NCBI RefSeq assembly: GCF_037027585.1
Contig: NZ_JAXCLE010000009.1
Span: 86,348-150,347 of the forward strand
DNA from: Solibacillus ferritrahens
GTDB lineage: Bacteria > Bacillota > Bacilli > Bacillales_A > Planococcaceae
Length of the DNA: 64,000 nucleotides
Direction: 5' to 3'
Positions within the stretch are counted from its first letter, which is position 1, and each line of letters opens with the position of its first letter. The notes beneath the pieces were generated by a model that saw only the letters and a program-made list of their open reading frames with translations, was not told where the DNA came from and did no database searches. Shown one piece after another: positions 9,032 to 17,304 of the stretch. A program made the translations under genes and the position numbers.

Positions 9032-10495
9032 TTATTGACCCGCTGAATCTAATGCGTCTAAATCTTCAATTGGTTTTGCGTTTTTCAGTACTTCGGCAGG
9101 GATTGTAATTGTTGTTGCTGCATTGAAGTCTGAATATTTTATTGTTGATTTACTTTCAATATCCATAACAACACCTTCAATATTTATGCCCATTCCGAAG
9201 TCCATTACCATTTCTTCGATGTCAAAAGTTTTTTTGTTAATTTTAATTTCATAGTTGAAATTACCGAACTTCATGTTTTTCATTTCAGCTAGAACTTCTT
9301 CATCCAATCCTAAGTTCATAGCAGATAACTGCTCTTCAACTAACGCGGTAAATTTATCACCAGCTCCTGTTAATTTTAAAGTATAGTAATCTTCATTTTC
9401 TTGAATTGTGAAATGAGTAGCAAATTGTTGTAGCATTTTTAATTGATCCGCTGCATTAATTTGTGTGCCGGATTGAGCTAATAACTCCTCATACATATCT
9501 GAAGGGAATTTCATCCAAGATTTTGTCGTTCCTTCGTACAAATACATGCCATCTTTTTCAGTCATATACATTTTCAATGGCATTTCAATAGATTTTCCTG
9601 TCGTTGGATCAACCGTAGAGATTGTACCATCAGCAAAGAACTGCATAGGTTTGTTGACAATCGACATATCCATTTTTGTGTTAGTATCGATTTTAATTTG
9701 TTCTTCGCCTTCTTCGATTTCCATCGATTGTGTCATTGTCATTGTAGCCTTCATGCTAGTTGTAGTTTGCTGTTTTTCAATAGCCTTTGTAAAAACAGTT
9801 TCTAATAGCGCTGTATCTTGAGAAGTTGTTGAAGGTTGTTCTTCTTTTGGTTCAGTTGGCTCAACAGTTTCTGTATCTTCTTCTATAAGTTCGTTCATTA
9901 CATTGAAAATAACAGTTGCTAGCTGACCGCGTGTAATAGAGTTCTCAACACCAAATTCCGTGTCACTTACACCGTTTATAATACCATATTCATATAATGC
10001 TGATACGTAATAATAGTATTCATTGTCTTCTGGTACATCATCAAATGAGCTACCCTCTTCAGCTTCTAATTCTAATACTTGTGCAAGCATATAGGCGAAT
10101 TCGCCACGTGTAATTGTTTCGTTTGGCTCGACTGTGTTATCTTCATAAATTTCGATTGCATCAAACGCTGCTAATGCTGCAATAGGACCGTAATATTGGT
10201 GGGATACTGGGATGTCTGCGAATTTCGGATTTACTACGTTTTTTGTATCAAGACCAAGTGCACCAGCAAGCATTTTCGCTGCTTGTCCACGTGTCACATC
10301 CTGAGCTGGTTTATATGTGCCATCTGAATAACCGCTAATAATTCCAGCTGCATGTAATTCTGTGATTGCCTTAAAATGTGCGTTATTCTCAGTCACATCT
10401 GTAAAAGCACCTGATGCTGAAGCTGGAGCTACCGCTACTGCAGTCGCTGCTAATGAGGCAACTGCTACTGTGTAAAATTTCTTTTTCATATTCAT
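9032..10495 (-). CDS. S-layer homology (SLH) domain surface protein with LolA-like C-terminus
   Basis: A 487-residue secreted protein. A signal peptide (about residues 1-28, ending ASAS) is followed by three SLH domains (about 30-80, 92-145, 152-205; motifs GYSDGTYKP, TRGQAAKM, TRGEFAYML, TRGQLATVI) that bind pyruvylated wall polymers. A Glu/Thr-rich linker (about 213-230) leads to a 250-residue domain resembling the DUF6612/LolA-like fold found in Bacillus lipoproteins. It probably sits in the S-layer; the ligand of the C-terminal domain is unknown. AGGAGG precedes the start; ATG codons at 10495 and 10489 are both possible. Confidence 0.85.
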   Translation of the reverse strand: MNMKKKFYTVAVASLAATAVAVAPASASGAFTDVTENNAHFKAITELHAAGIISGYSDGTYKPAQDVTRGQAAKMLAGALGLDTKNVVNPKFADIPVSHQYYGPIAALAAFDAIEIYEDNTVEPNETITRGEFAYMLAQVLELEAEEGSSFDDVPEDNEYYYYVSALYEYGIINGVSDTEFGVENSITRGQLATVIFNVMNELIEEDTETVEPTEPKEEQPSTTSQDTALLETVFTKAIEKQQTTTSMKATMTMTQSMEIEEGEEQIKIDTNTKMDMSIVNKPMQFFADGTISTVDPTTGKSIEMPLKMYMTEKDGMYLYEGTTKSWMKFPSDMYEELLAQSGTQINAADQLKMLQQFATHFTIQENEDYYTLKLTGAGDKFTALVEEQLSAMNLGLDEEVLAEMKNMKFGNFNYEIKINKKTFDIEEMVMDFGMGINIEGVVMDIESKSTIKYSDFNAATTITIPAEVLKNAKPIEDLDALDSAGQ

Positions 10496-10740
10496 ATATC
10501 CTCCTAGAATCTATTGTGCCTCAGCCGAACTACACATAAATTATGCATAAGCTGCTAAAGGCTTTATCTAAATTCATTTGCTGTTTTGAGCAGCAAGCGA
10601 ATTCGAAACAAAGTAAGTCGTAAACGTCAGGAAAGATAAATATCTCTCAAACTTCAGTGACGGTCCGATTTGGTTGTTTTATATAGTTGAAAGGAGAAGG
10701 GATGTACTGTTTTCAGCTATCCTCTTCTTTTACTTATTCA
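10496..10740 (-). other. Long leader/promoter region of the SLH gene
   Basis: No ORF is supported here. Read on the minus strand it contains several small inverted repeats, for example GCTGC/GCAGC around 10580-10600 and GAGATA/TATCT near 10636-10650, so a folded leader is possible. It does not match the riboswitch consensus patterns I know. Confidence 0.35.
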
Positions 10741-10855
10741 GTCGAAATCCACTATAAAGTATTTTACATAATTTTTTCAAATAAATCCATAATTATCTAA
10801 TTTTTATCTTTTAAGTATCTGCTGATAAAGAAATAAGAAAATTAAATATGAAGTT

Positions 10856-10980
10856 CATTCAATAACGAGGAACTATAGTCAGAATTACATAGGCGCTTTG
10901 TATAGCTGCGTAATTCGGTTGGGGAATCATGTAATCCTAACGGAAATTAGATTTTTAAAGAGTGACCCGCTTATTGAATA
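10856..10980 (+). other. Possible structured RNA element upstream of glnR
   Basis: ATTCAATAA near 10857 and TTATTGAAT near 10972 could close a ~120-nt domain. Inside are GAATTAC/GTAATTC arms enclosing GC-richer bases, and a second possible helix (GTTGGGGA and ATCCTAAC). The stretch is richer in G and C than the DNA around it. It lies about 140 nt upstream of the GlnR boxes and matches no riboswitch class I recognise. The assignment rests only on base pairing seen by eye. Confidence 0.35.
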
Positions 10981-11117
10981 GGTATCCAAAATTGCCGTAC
11001 TGTTAATTATTCTATTATATCGGCGCTATTGTATTACTAATTAATGGTAATTTACATCAAGTTCACATAAATGAGTGAATATTCGAATTCTGAGATTAAT
11101 TTGTTCTAATATTCATA

Positions 11118-11157
11118 TGTTAGTTTTTATAACATTGAATTGACAAAGTACCTAACA
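11118..11157 (+). promoter_or_regulatory. GlnR operator pair overlapping the glnRA promoter
   Basis: TGTTAGTTTTTATAACA (11118-11134) matches the GlnR/TnrA box TGTNA-N7-TNACA exactly. A second half-conserved copy, TGACAAAGTACCTAACA (11141-11157), overlaps the -35 TTGACA (11140-11145). B. subtilis glnRA has the same two-operator layout, so feedback repression by GlnR under nitrogen excess is expected. Confidence 0.8.
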
Positions 11158-11194
11158 TTGATTTAAAGTTAAATCAAGAAAGGGAGGCGAGAGG

Positions 11195-11581
11195 ATGAGT
11201 CGAGAATTTCGAAGAGCGATGCCGTTATTGCCGATTAGCATGGTTATGCAACTAACCGACTTAACGGCAAGACAAATCCGTTACTATGAAGAACATGAAC
11301 TAATCGTCCCTGCCAGATCAGAAGGAAATAGGAGAATGTTTTCTTTAGATGATATTGATGCCCTATTGGAAATCAGAGAGTTACTTGACCAGGGTATTAA
11401 TATGGCAGGTATAAAAAAGGTATTTGCCATGCGGACGAAAGACTATGTTACGAATACTGACATTGTGCGAATGTCCGATACAGAACTAAGGGCAATACTG
11501 CGTGAAGAAATGCAACAAGCTCAGCGAATGCAAAAAACTTCGCTACGACAAGGCGACTTATCGCGTTTCTTTCAATTCTAA
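11195..11581 (+). CDS. glnR: Nitrogen repressor GlnR (MerR family)
   Basis: A 128-residue MerR-family regulator: N-terminal helix-turn-helix with wing (LTDLTARQIRYYEEHEL, then RRMFSLDDIDALLEI) and a short C-terminal tail that senses feedback-inhibited glutamine synthetase. GlnR represses glnRA and other nitrogen genes when glutamine is abundant. GGGAGG lies 7 nt before the ATG. The gene is directly upstream of glnA and preceded by GlnR boxes. Confidence 0.95.
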   Translation: MSREFRRAMPLLPISMVMQLTDLTARQIRYYEEHELIVPARSEGNRRMFSLDDIDALLEIRELLDQGINMAGIKKVFAMRTKDYVTNTDIVRMSDTELRAILREEMQQAQRMQKTSLRQGDLSRFFQF

Positions 11582-11617
11582 AAAAAGATAAAAACATAAT
11601 TAGGGGAGTGTTGAATA

Positions 11618-12976
11618 ATGGCAAATACAGTTATTAATAAAGCGGGCAAAGCAACTAAAGAGAGTATCAAAAAAATTGTGGCTGACAAGAATGTGAAGTT
11701 TATTCGTCTACAATTTACGGATATTTTAGGTACAATTAAAAATGTTGAAATTCCAGTAAGTCAATTAGATAAAGCTTTAGATAATAAGATGATGTTTGAT
11801 GGATCTTCAATTGAAGGATTCGTTCGTATTGAAGAATCTGACATGTATTTACGTCCTGATTTAGATACTTTCATGATTTTCCCTTGGACGGCTGAAAAAG
11901 GTAAAGTAGCTCGTTTAATTTGTGATATCGCACGACCGGACGGCTCACCTTTTGAAGGAGATCCCCGTTCAAACTTAAAACGTATGTTAAAGGAAATGGA
12001 AGAGCTTGGATTCACAGGCTTCAACTTAGGGCCGGAACCAGAATTCTTCTTATTTAAACTAGATGAAAAAGGTAATCCAACATTGGAACTTAATGATGAC
12101 GGTGGCTACTTCGATTTAGCGCCAACTGATCTAGGTGAAAACTGTCGTCGTGATATTGTGCTTGAGCTTGAAGAAATGGGCTTTGAAGTAGAAGCATCTC
12201 ACCATGAGGTAGCGCCTGGTCAGCACGAAATCGATTTTAAATACGCTAATGCGATCGAAGCGTGTGATAACATCCAAACGTTCAAGTTAGTTGTAAAAAC
12301 AATTGCACGTAAACACGGCTTACATGCAACATTTATGCCAAAACCGTTATTTGGTGTAAACGGTTCAGGCATGCACTTCAACTTATCGTTATTCCAAGGC
12401 GACAAAAATGCGTTCTGGGATGAAGGGGCAGATTTACAGTTATCAAAAACGGCTAAGCACTTCTTAGCGGGTGTATTAAAGCATGTTCAAGGTTTCACTG
12501 CAGTAACTAATCCAACTGTAAACTCATATAAACGTTTAGTACCTGGCTATGAAGCACCTTGCTATGTTGCATGGTCACCGAAAAACCGTTCACCATTAGT
12601 ACGTATTCCAGAATCTCGTGGTCTATCAACTCGTATTGAACTACGCTCAGTAGATCCATCAGCAAACCCATACTTAGCAATGGCAGTTATTTTAGCGGCA
12701 GGTTTAGATGGCGTGAAAAACGAAATCGAACCACCAGCACCAGTGGACCGCAACATATATGTAATGAATGCACAGGAGCGTGCGGCAAACGGCATTGATA
12801 GCTTACCAGGTTCTTTAGATGCAGCATTAGCGACTTTAGCTAAAGATGAAGTCATTATAAACGCATTAGGCGAGCACATTTACGCTAACTTTAAAGAGGC
12901 GAAAGAAGTAGAGTTCGATATGTTCCGCACATCTGTGCATCAGTGGGAACGCGATCAATATATGAAAATGTACTAA
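11618..12976 (+). CDS. glnA: Glutamine synthetase type I-alpha
   Basis: A 452-residue glutamine synthetase that makes glutamine from glutamate, ammonia and ATP. Visible family signatures are DGSSIEGFVRIEESDM (including the regulatory arginine of Bacillus-type enzymes), NGSGMHFNLSL, the active-site loop with NRSPLVRIP, and the C-terminal SVHQWERDQYMKMY that takes part in feedback inhibition and GlnR binding. It is slightly longer than B. subtilis GlnA (444). The 3' end and terminator are duplicated 7.8 kb downstream, marking this gene as an integration site. Confidence 0.97.
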   Translation: MANTVINKAGKATKESIKKIVADKNVKFIRLQFTDILGTIKNVEIPVSQLDKALDNKMMFDGSSIEGFVRIEESDMYLRPDLDTFMIFPWTAEKGKVARLICDIARPDGSPFEGDPRSNLKRMLKEMEELGFTGFNLGPEPEFFLFKLDEKGNPTLELNDDGGYFDLAPTDLGENCRRDIVLELEEMGFEVEASHHEVAPGQHEIDFKYANAIEACDNIQTFKLVVKTIARKHGLHATFMPKPLFGVNGSGMHFNLSLFQGDKNAFWDEGADLQLSKTAKHFLAGVLKHVQGFTAVTNPTVNSYKRLVPGYEAPCYVAWSPKNRSPLVRIPESRGLSTRIELRSVDPSANPYLAMAVILAAGLDGVKNEIEPPAPVDRNIYVMNAQERAANGIDSLPGSLDAALATLAKDEVIINALGEHIYANFKEAKEVEFDMFRTSVHQWERDQYMKMY

Positions 12977-13016
12977 GAGGAAAGCGTTGGGGCTATAGGC
13001 TCCAACGCTTTTTTTT
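12924..13016. repeat. glnA 3'-end direct repeat, left copy (attL-like)
   Basis: The last ~50 bases of glnA plus its terminator. A second copy lies at 20744-20834 in the same orientation with roughly ten mismatches and a small indel. It marks the left boundary of the integrated element; this copy is functional as coding sequence. Confidence 0.8.
12981..13016 (+). terminator. Rho-independent terminator after glnA
   Basis: AAAGCGTTGGGGC and GGCTCCAACGCTTT form the stem with a TATA loop and a run of eight T. It lies inside the repeated attachment segment. Confidence 0.9.
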
Positions 13017-13462
13017 GCCCACAAGCTGAGTTTAGATTGCCTTAATTTCCCCATGTATTCATCGAAATTATGAAGGGTATTTCCTGCATGTTTATGCGAT
13101 ATATGCGCATAAGTATTAATCGTGGTAGTAGCAGATTCGTGACCAAGACGATCAGCAATGGACTTCATATCCCATCCAGCTTCAATAAGCATGGCCACGT
13201 GAGTGTGGCGGCTAGAGTGAATCGGGATTGGTTCAAGTTCTAAATGTTCCTGAGAAGATTTAAAAGCATTCCAAAGTGTGGATTTTGAAATAGGATTTCC
13301 ATCATCGCGAGTGAATACAAGATTTAAATCATGATTGTAAAGACTACCGACAAGCATCTTCTGTTCAGTACGATACTTTACATATGTTTTGAGCTTTTGC
13401 ATATATTTCGGACACATTTTGATGACACGGGAAGAGGAATAGGTTTTCGGATCACCGAGGAG
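13017..13462 (-). pseudogene. Tyrosine recombinase/integrase, C-terminal fragment
   Basis: The minus strand encodes the catalytic half of a phage-type integrase: PKTYSSSRVIKMCPKY, then HSSRHTHVAMLIEAGWD, the GHESATTT box and the tyrosine in NTYAHISHKHAGN. The N-terminal arm-binding and core-binding parts are missing: the frame stops resembling integrase near 13462, where unrelated plus-strand coding sequence begins. At its other end the frame has no stop at the element edge and reads on antisense through the glnA terminator to 12866. It is therefore probably non-functional. Confidence 0.8.
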
Positions 13463-13590
13463 AGCTAATAGAATATGCTCACAAGGTTAATAAAGTAGAA
13501 GAGGATAAAGGTCTTATTACAGTCCGTGAAATCCTTGAGAAACATTGGAAAGGTGAACCGTTTATCGCAGTTACAACAGGTAGTTACTAG
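13459..13590 (+). pseudogene. C-terminal fragment of an unrecognised phage-like protein
   Basis: A plus-strand frame of 43 codons reads ELIEYAHKVNKVEED ... PFIAVTTGSY and stops at 13588. It has no start or ribosome-binding site and abuts the broken integrase, so a deletion appears to have joined the two. The composition looks coding, but no family was recognised. Confidence 0.4.
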
Positions 13591-13615
13591 GTAATCCGGA
13601 AAAAGGGTGATAAAT

Positions 13616-13911
13616 ATGGCGGCAGAAGTAGAGGAAATCGTGAAAGTTGGTCGTGAGTACTTTGTTTAATCGATTTTGAAAGCGAAGAACCATCCTTCTA
13701 TTACAATTCACTTAATGAAAGTTTCGAGCGTAATTTTAGCAATTAATGCGCTTATTGGAGTAGGGAATAATGCGAAGTCAAAGAAAGTGAAGTAAATATC
13801 GTTGGTTTGGAGATTGTAAAAGGGACAATGGATGTTCCAAGAGATTTATTAATTGATTCTATTATAGAAACTTTTGATGAACTTGGCTTAATTAAAAATA
13901 AAGATAGATAG
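13616..13911 (+). pseudogene. Broken small phage-like gene (nonsense plus frameshift)
   Basis: An ATG at 13616 opens MAAEVEEIVKVGREYFV, then a TAA at 13667. The same frame continues with coding-like SILKAKNHPSITIHLMKVSS ... ALIGVGNNAKS, and near 13780 the sense moves to another frame (VNIVGLEIVKGTMDVPRDLL ... LGLIKNKDR) ending at 13911. It looks like one gene of about 97 codons inactivated by a CAA-to-TAA change and a small indel. No function is known to me. Confidence 0.45.
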
Positions 13912-13930
13912 GTGAAATGTTTTTGATATA

Positions 13931-13960
13931 GAAAAAAGCTACGGTTGCAACCGTAGCTTG
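13931..13960 (-). terminator. Minus-strand terminator within the element
   Basis: AAGCTACGGTT and AACCGTAGCTT form a palindrome with a 2-nt centre; on the minus strand it is followed by six T. Perhaps it once ended the integrase-side transcript or insulates it. Confidence 0.6.
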
Positions 13961-14015
13961 GATTTAGACCAGCCCTTTGATCTGTACAATAATATTATAT
14001 CAGAGGGGTGTCTAT

Positions 14016-14213
14016 ATGAGAATGCAAGATTTGGAAATAAATGTTGAAGGGAGACTTTTGGTTGATATAATGGAGTTAGCTGACAGTTGTGTGATTATTA
14101 TGTCACAAGGTAAAGCCAAAGTCGCCGAACTCCCTGCATTTGCCGAAACTAAAATAGTTACACATCAAGGGCAGGTGAAAAGAGTTAGATGGGAAGAGGG
14201 TGAAGAGTTTTGA
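14016..14213 (+). CDS. Small phage protein of XtrA/YqaO type
   Basis: A 65-residue protein whose C-terminal part (TKIVTHQGQVKRVRWEEGEEF, slightly shortened here to its core TKIVTHQGQVKRVRW) resembles the XtrA/YqaO proteins of the B. subtilis PBSX and skin elements, whose role is unknown. The ATG at 14016 is preceded by AGAGGGGTG; an upstream in-frame ATG at 13977 lacks a site. The stop overlaps the next start by one base, so the two are translationally coupled. Confidence 0.6.
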   Translation: MRMQDLEINVEGRLLVDIMELADSCVIIMSQGKAKVAELPAFAETKIVTHQGQVKRVRWEEGEEF

Positions 14214-14875
14214 TAATAAATAAATTTTTATTACTTATTTGTTTGGTTTTACTTATTTGTATATTTATCGCGCAAATTGTACATTATTATTTCGATAGAG
14301 AAGAAATAAATTTTAATGAGGATTTACAAAATCAAATAAAAGGATTAAAAAATAAAAAAATAAGTGTAAGTAAATATTGGGAACTAATAACTAAAATCGA
14401 TGGCTTAAAAGGGAGTTTGAATAATAAATTAGAGAAATTAGATTATTTAAATAACTATCACGAAGAAAAAGAGCTTATATATATGAAAAATATTTTGGAG
14501 AAGCAAGTTTCATTCAATATATTTTTACAAACCTTGTCTATTTCATTTTTTATTGCCTTTTTTACAGTTGGGTCTACATTAATTTTTAACTTTACAAATC
14601 AAGTAGGTACTGCATTAAATGAATATACTAATGAAACATTGGAAACTTTTAATTCAGATGAGATGGTAGGAGATAAAGAAAAATACTTTGAAAAATTAAA
14701 TCAAAGTATGGATATTAAAATAGATACTATCAAGAGTATGTTTAACTATGGTTTAATAGGAATATCTATTTTTATTATTATATTTTTAATTTATAAAGCT
14801 TACTATGATAATAAAATTTCAAAAGTAAAAGAATATCTTTCTTGGGTTGAATATCTAATCGAAACCAAAAAATGA
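14210..14875 (+). CDS. Unrecognised protein with three membrane segments
   Basis: A 221-residue protein of very low GC. A hydrophobic N-terminus (about residues 4-25) is followed by a charged helical stretch, a second membrane segment (about 102-125), an acidic loop with QSMDIKIDTIKSM, and a third segment (about 177-197). The TTG start overlaps the stop of the preceding gene. I recognise no family; the composition suggests acquired DNA. Confidence 0.55.
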   Translation: MIINKFLLLICLVLLICIFIAQIVHYYFDREEINFNEDLQNQIKGLKNKKISVSKYWELITKIDGLKGSLNNKLEKLDYLNNYHEEKELIYMKNILEKQVSFNIFLQTLSISFFIAFFTVGSTLIFNFTNQVGTALNEYTNETLETFNSDEMVGDKEKYFEKLNQSMDIKIDTIKSMFNYGLIGISIFIIIFLIYKAYYDNKISKVKEYLSWVEYLIETKK

Positions 14876-14915
14876 TTTTTGATATATTTTAATATAAAGG
14901 CCTACCAGTCATCTG

Positions 14916-14969
14916 GAGGACAACGATTGATAGCAGTGTACAGCTGCATCTTTTGTTGTCCTCTTTTTT
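14916..14969 (+). terminator. Terminator after the membrane-protein gene
   Basis: GAGGACAAC (14916-14924) pairs with GTTGTCCTC (14955-14963), with a further GCAG/CTGC inner helix, followed by a run of T. Confidence 0.8.
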
Positions 14970-15022
14970 ATTGTACGAAATTCAAATTGACATAGCTATT
15001 CCATTTCAGAATAAAGGGGTGA

Positions 15023-15205
15023 ATGAATTTGAGAACGATTCAATCAGAATTTAAAAGACAAAGCATTACAAAGCAAAAGAATACAACTTCATGGGTGAAG
15101 CAGCCAAAGGAAAAAGAGCAGTTAAGCAAGTGGGAACTTGAAGAATTGATGGTTGTTAGGCGGGACACATACAAACGAGCCGGCAGTGTAATTCGCAGAA
15201 GATAA
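15023..15205 (+). CDS. Small basic phage-like protein
   Basis: A 60-residue, strongly basic, lysine- and arginine-rich protein ending GSVIRRR. AAAGGGGTG precedes the ATG. It lies just before an ArpU-like gene, a position often taken by small basic proteins in Bacillus prophages. Function is unknown. Confidence 0.45.
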   Translation: MNLRTIQSEFKRQSITKQKNTTSWVKQPKEKEQLSKWELEELMVVRRDTYKRAGSVIRRR

Positions 15206-15216
15206 GGAGTGGAATA

Positions 15217-15516
15217 ATGATGGAAATGTTAAAAAATATAGACGGGAAAGCAACGCAAAAAGCAATTGAGAAAGTATTAAGGCAATACCGCACATATCAG
15301 TTGACTACACCAGAAGAGTTATTGCCAACGATTACTCCTAAATATACTTTAGAGATGACTTCATTTGATGGAGGTGTGAATTCAAAAGTTGAAAATGCTG
15401 CTATTAGAAACGTGGAACATTATAGGCAAGCAGAAAAGTTTTTTACTCGTTTTAATCATGGATTTTATAAGCTAACAAAAAAAGAACGTCAATTGATCAT
15501 TAACGGGTTCGGTTGA
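15217..15516 (+). CDS. ArpU-family late regulator, probably truncated
   Basis: A 99-residue product with the helical N-terminal region of ArpU-type phage transcriptional regulators (IDGKATQKAIEKVLRQYRTY, then KVENAAIRNVEHYR and LTKKERQLII). ArpU proteins are usually about 130-160 residues, and the C-terminal helix-turn-helix-like part is missing here, cut off by a stop after INGFG. ArpU regulators control late phage genes; no such genes remain in the element. AAGGAG precedes the start. Confidence 0.55.
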   Translation: MMEMLKNIDGKATQKAIEKVLRQYRTYQLTTPEELLPTITPKYTLEMTSFDGGVNSKVENAAIRNVEHYRQAEKFFTRFNHGFYKLTKKERQLIINGFG

Positions 15517-15602
15517 TGGGGAGAAAGATTCTAAAAACAATGAAAATGACACTCTGATTAGCATTAAATTTAGACAGTAAATTCTCTATGTAAATGACGA
15601 TT

Positions 15603-15634
15603 AAAAACGCTCAAATTATTTCTGAGCGTTTTTT
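15603..15634 (+). terminator. Terminator after the ArpU-like gene
   Basis: AAAAACGCTCA pairs with TGAGCGTTTTTT across a 9-nt loop. Confidence 0.85.
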
Positions 15635-15821
15635 GATGAAATATTATACTCTAATTAAGGTTACTTCTGAAAAATGCAAAGTTACAACTATAAGAATATA
15701 CACGATTTTATTCAGTAACAACAATGACGCAGCACTATCTGAAACACGCTCAAACTGTTGCTAAAACTACATTTGTAGAAACTTGCATAAGATCGCGTAT
15801 AAATAATGTTCCATTTAAAAC

Positions 15822-15890
15822 CACAAACGTTGATTTCACAACATTCGTGGCATTTTAGCGTATGCCCAAACTTTGATTTGGGGACGTTAT
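15822..15890. repeat. Diverged repeat, copy 1
   Basis: About 68 nt resembling 21244-21310. Read on the minus strand both copies encode similar short peptides (NVPKSKF ... EINVCGF here; NVSKSKF ... KINVPAF there), so they are likely remnants of one gene or insertion element. The rest of the gap 15517-15945 holds only the terminator above. Confidence 0.4.
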
Positions 15891-15945
15891 TTTCGTTTTT
15901 TTGAGTAATGTATACATGAAGCAGAACTTTCCAATTTTTAAATAA

Positions 15946-16236
15946 TTAAGCTTCGCTAATTCCCATGGCTAATAATAATAGAAAAGCAAAAAATAAAACC
16001 GCTAGATTTGCGATTAACCCAATCAATCCAATTAATAATTTGCTAATACGTCCTTTAGACATCCATGAAGATATTACAGCTAGTATAATACCTATAATTG
16101 ATAAAACGCTATAAATAGTAATTAAAAGGTAAATATCAGCATTGGGTCCTCTTTCTGTATAGAAAAAAATAATACTTACTATCACAGGCAATATAGATAA
16201 AATCCCTAAAATTGTCGTTACCTTACTTTTATTCAA
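15946..16236 (-). CDS. Small membrane protein with three hydrophobic segments
   Basis: About 96 residues, almost entirely hydrophobic: segments near residues 5-25, 33-56 and 67-90 with a basic stretch SKGRISK between the second and third. No family is recognised. A GGGAGGGG at 16245-16252 lies 8 nt before the TTG at 16236 (MNKSKVTT), which I prefer to the in-frame ATG at 16254 inside that site. Confidence 0.5.
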   Translation of the reverse strand: MNKSKVTTILGILSILPVIVSIIFFYTERGPNADIYLLITIYSVLSIIGIILAVISSWMSKGRISKLLIGLIGLIANLAVLFFAFLLLLAMGISEA

Positions 16237-16463
16237 AATCAATACCCCTCCCATGCCTATTGTAATTCAATATTCTATAAATACATAGTTATCCCCTTTA
16301 AAAACCTTCCCAAAGCGATGTTTGGTCGCTTTGTTTTGCTTAGCGTTGTAAATCCGTATAAATCTATCGGACTCTCATATTCCAGAAAAGATCAATTAAA
16401 TGAAATAAGTATTGTTGAATTAACGGGAATAGTGCGACAATATATCAATTTCAAATTTATCCC

Positions 16464-16494
16464 TTGAACCTCAAGTTACTTGAGGGTTTATAAT
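16464..16494 (+). promoter_or_regulatory. MerR-type promoter with 19-bp spacer and operator
   Basis: TTGAAC (16464-16469) and TATAAT (16489-16494) are separated by 19 bp, longer than the usual 17. The spacer contains the dyad CCTCAAG-TTA-CTTGAGG. This over-long spacer with a central dyad is the hallmark of MerR-activated promoters, and the next gene is a MerR-family regulator. Confidence 0.8.
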
Positions 16495-16524
16495 GAACTT
16501 ATACTTTTGTTGGGAGGAATTTTG

Positions 16525-17304
16525 ATGAATAACAATAACAAGTTTTCCGTTGGGGAGTTTTCAGAAAAAACAGGAATACCTATTCCTACTTTACATTACT
16601 ATGATGAAATTGGTTTATTACGACCAGAAAAGAATCCTTCTTCAGGGCATCGCATTTACAATTATCAAGATATTATAATATTACAAAAAATTCTAAGTTT
16701 AAAATTCCTAGGATATAGTCTGGATGAAATAAAAAATTTATTAAATAAAACAAGCTTTACAGTTGATTTAAATGAAAGCTTGTCTCTCCATTTGCAAGCT
16801 TTAGAAAAAGAGAAAATACAAATCGAACAGTCAATGAAATCTATTAATAGAGTAATTAGGTTAATTGAGGAAGAGGGAACAGTGGATAGTAACTTAATAC
16901 TTAACCTTATTCACAGTATGCGTACTGAACATATACAAAAAGAATGGATGGATCGCCATATGTTAACGGATGTCGTGGATGTCGTGGAAGAGTTAGAAAA
17001 GAAATCCGAAGAAGATAATTTCTCTTTAGATAAAACGATTTATCAAGTGTCTAAAGAAGTGAAACAATTATATGGTAAACCCGTAGAGGACCCGAAAGTA
17101 CAACGAATGATTAAGAACTATGTAGAAGAATATTTTTCATTGCTTAGTGAGGATTTGATGCAAAAATTCGCTGATATGAATATAGAAGGAGAACTTGATT
17201 TTCAAGAATTTGAAAATATGACACCTTCTCCTTTTACAGAAGATGAACAAAAATGGTTTGATCAAGCGATAGATTATTATATTCAACAAGAAGAAATAGA
17301 ATAG
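16525..17304 (+). CDS. MerR family transcriptional regulator, TipA-like
   Basis: A 259-residue regulator: N-terminal MerR DNA-binding domain (KFSVGEFSEKTGIPIPTLHY, RIYNYQDIIILQKIL), a long dimerisation helix (about residues 80-120), and a C-terminal acidic helical domain of ~130 residues reminiscent of TipAS-type drug-binding domains. The ATG at 16525 follows GGGAGGA; the frame is open upstream but runs through its own promoter. The inducer and targets other than itself are unknown. A tandem 9-bp repeat near 16973 encodes DVVDVV. Confidence 0.8.
   Translation: MNNNNKFSVGEFSEKTGIPIPTLHYYDEIGLLRPEKNPSSGHRIYNYQDIIILQKILSLKFLGYSLDEIKNLLNKTSFTVDLNESLSLHLQALEKEKIQIEQSMKSINRVIRLIEEEGTVDSNLILNLIHSMRTEHIQKEWMDRHMLTDVVDVVEELEKKSEEDNFSLDKTIYQVSKEVKQLYGKPVEDPKVQRMIKNYVEEYFSLLSEDLMQKFADMNIEGELDFQEFENMTPSPFTEDEQKWFDQAIDYYIQQEEIE

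Noticed and set aside
10496..10740. c-di-GMP or c-di-AMP riboswitch before the SLH gene
   Set aside because: A few bases resemble parts of such motifs, but the conserved core blocks are missing.
12866..13016. C-terminal extension of the integrase frame into glnA
   Set aside because: It reads antisense through the glnA terminator and coding end, so it is not treated as real coding sequence.
16960..17000. Tandem 9-bp repeat in the MerR gene
   Set aside because: A single duplication encoding DVVDVV that keeps the frame; noted, but no evidence of function or of a repeat array.
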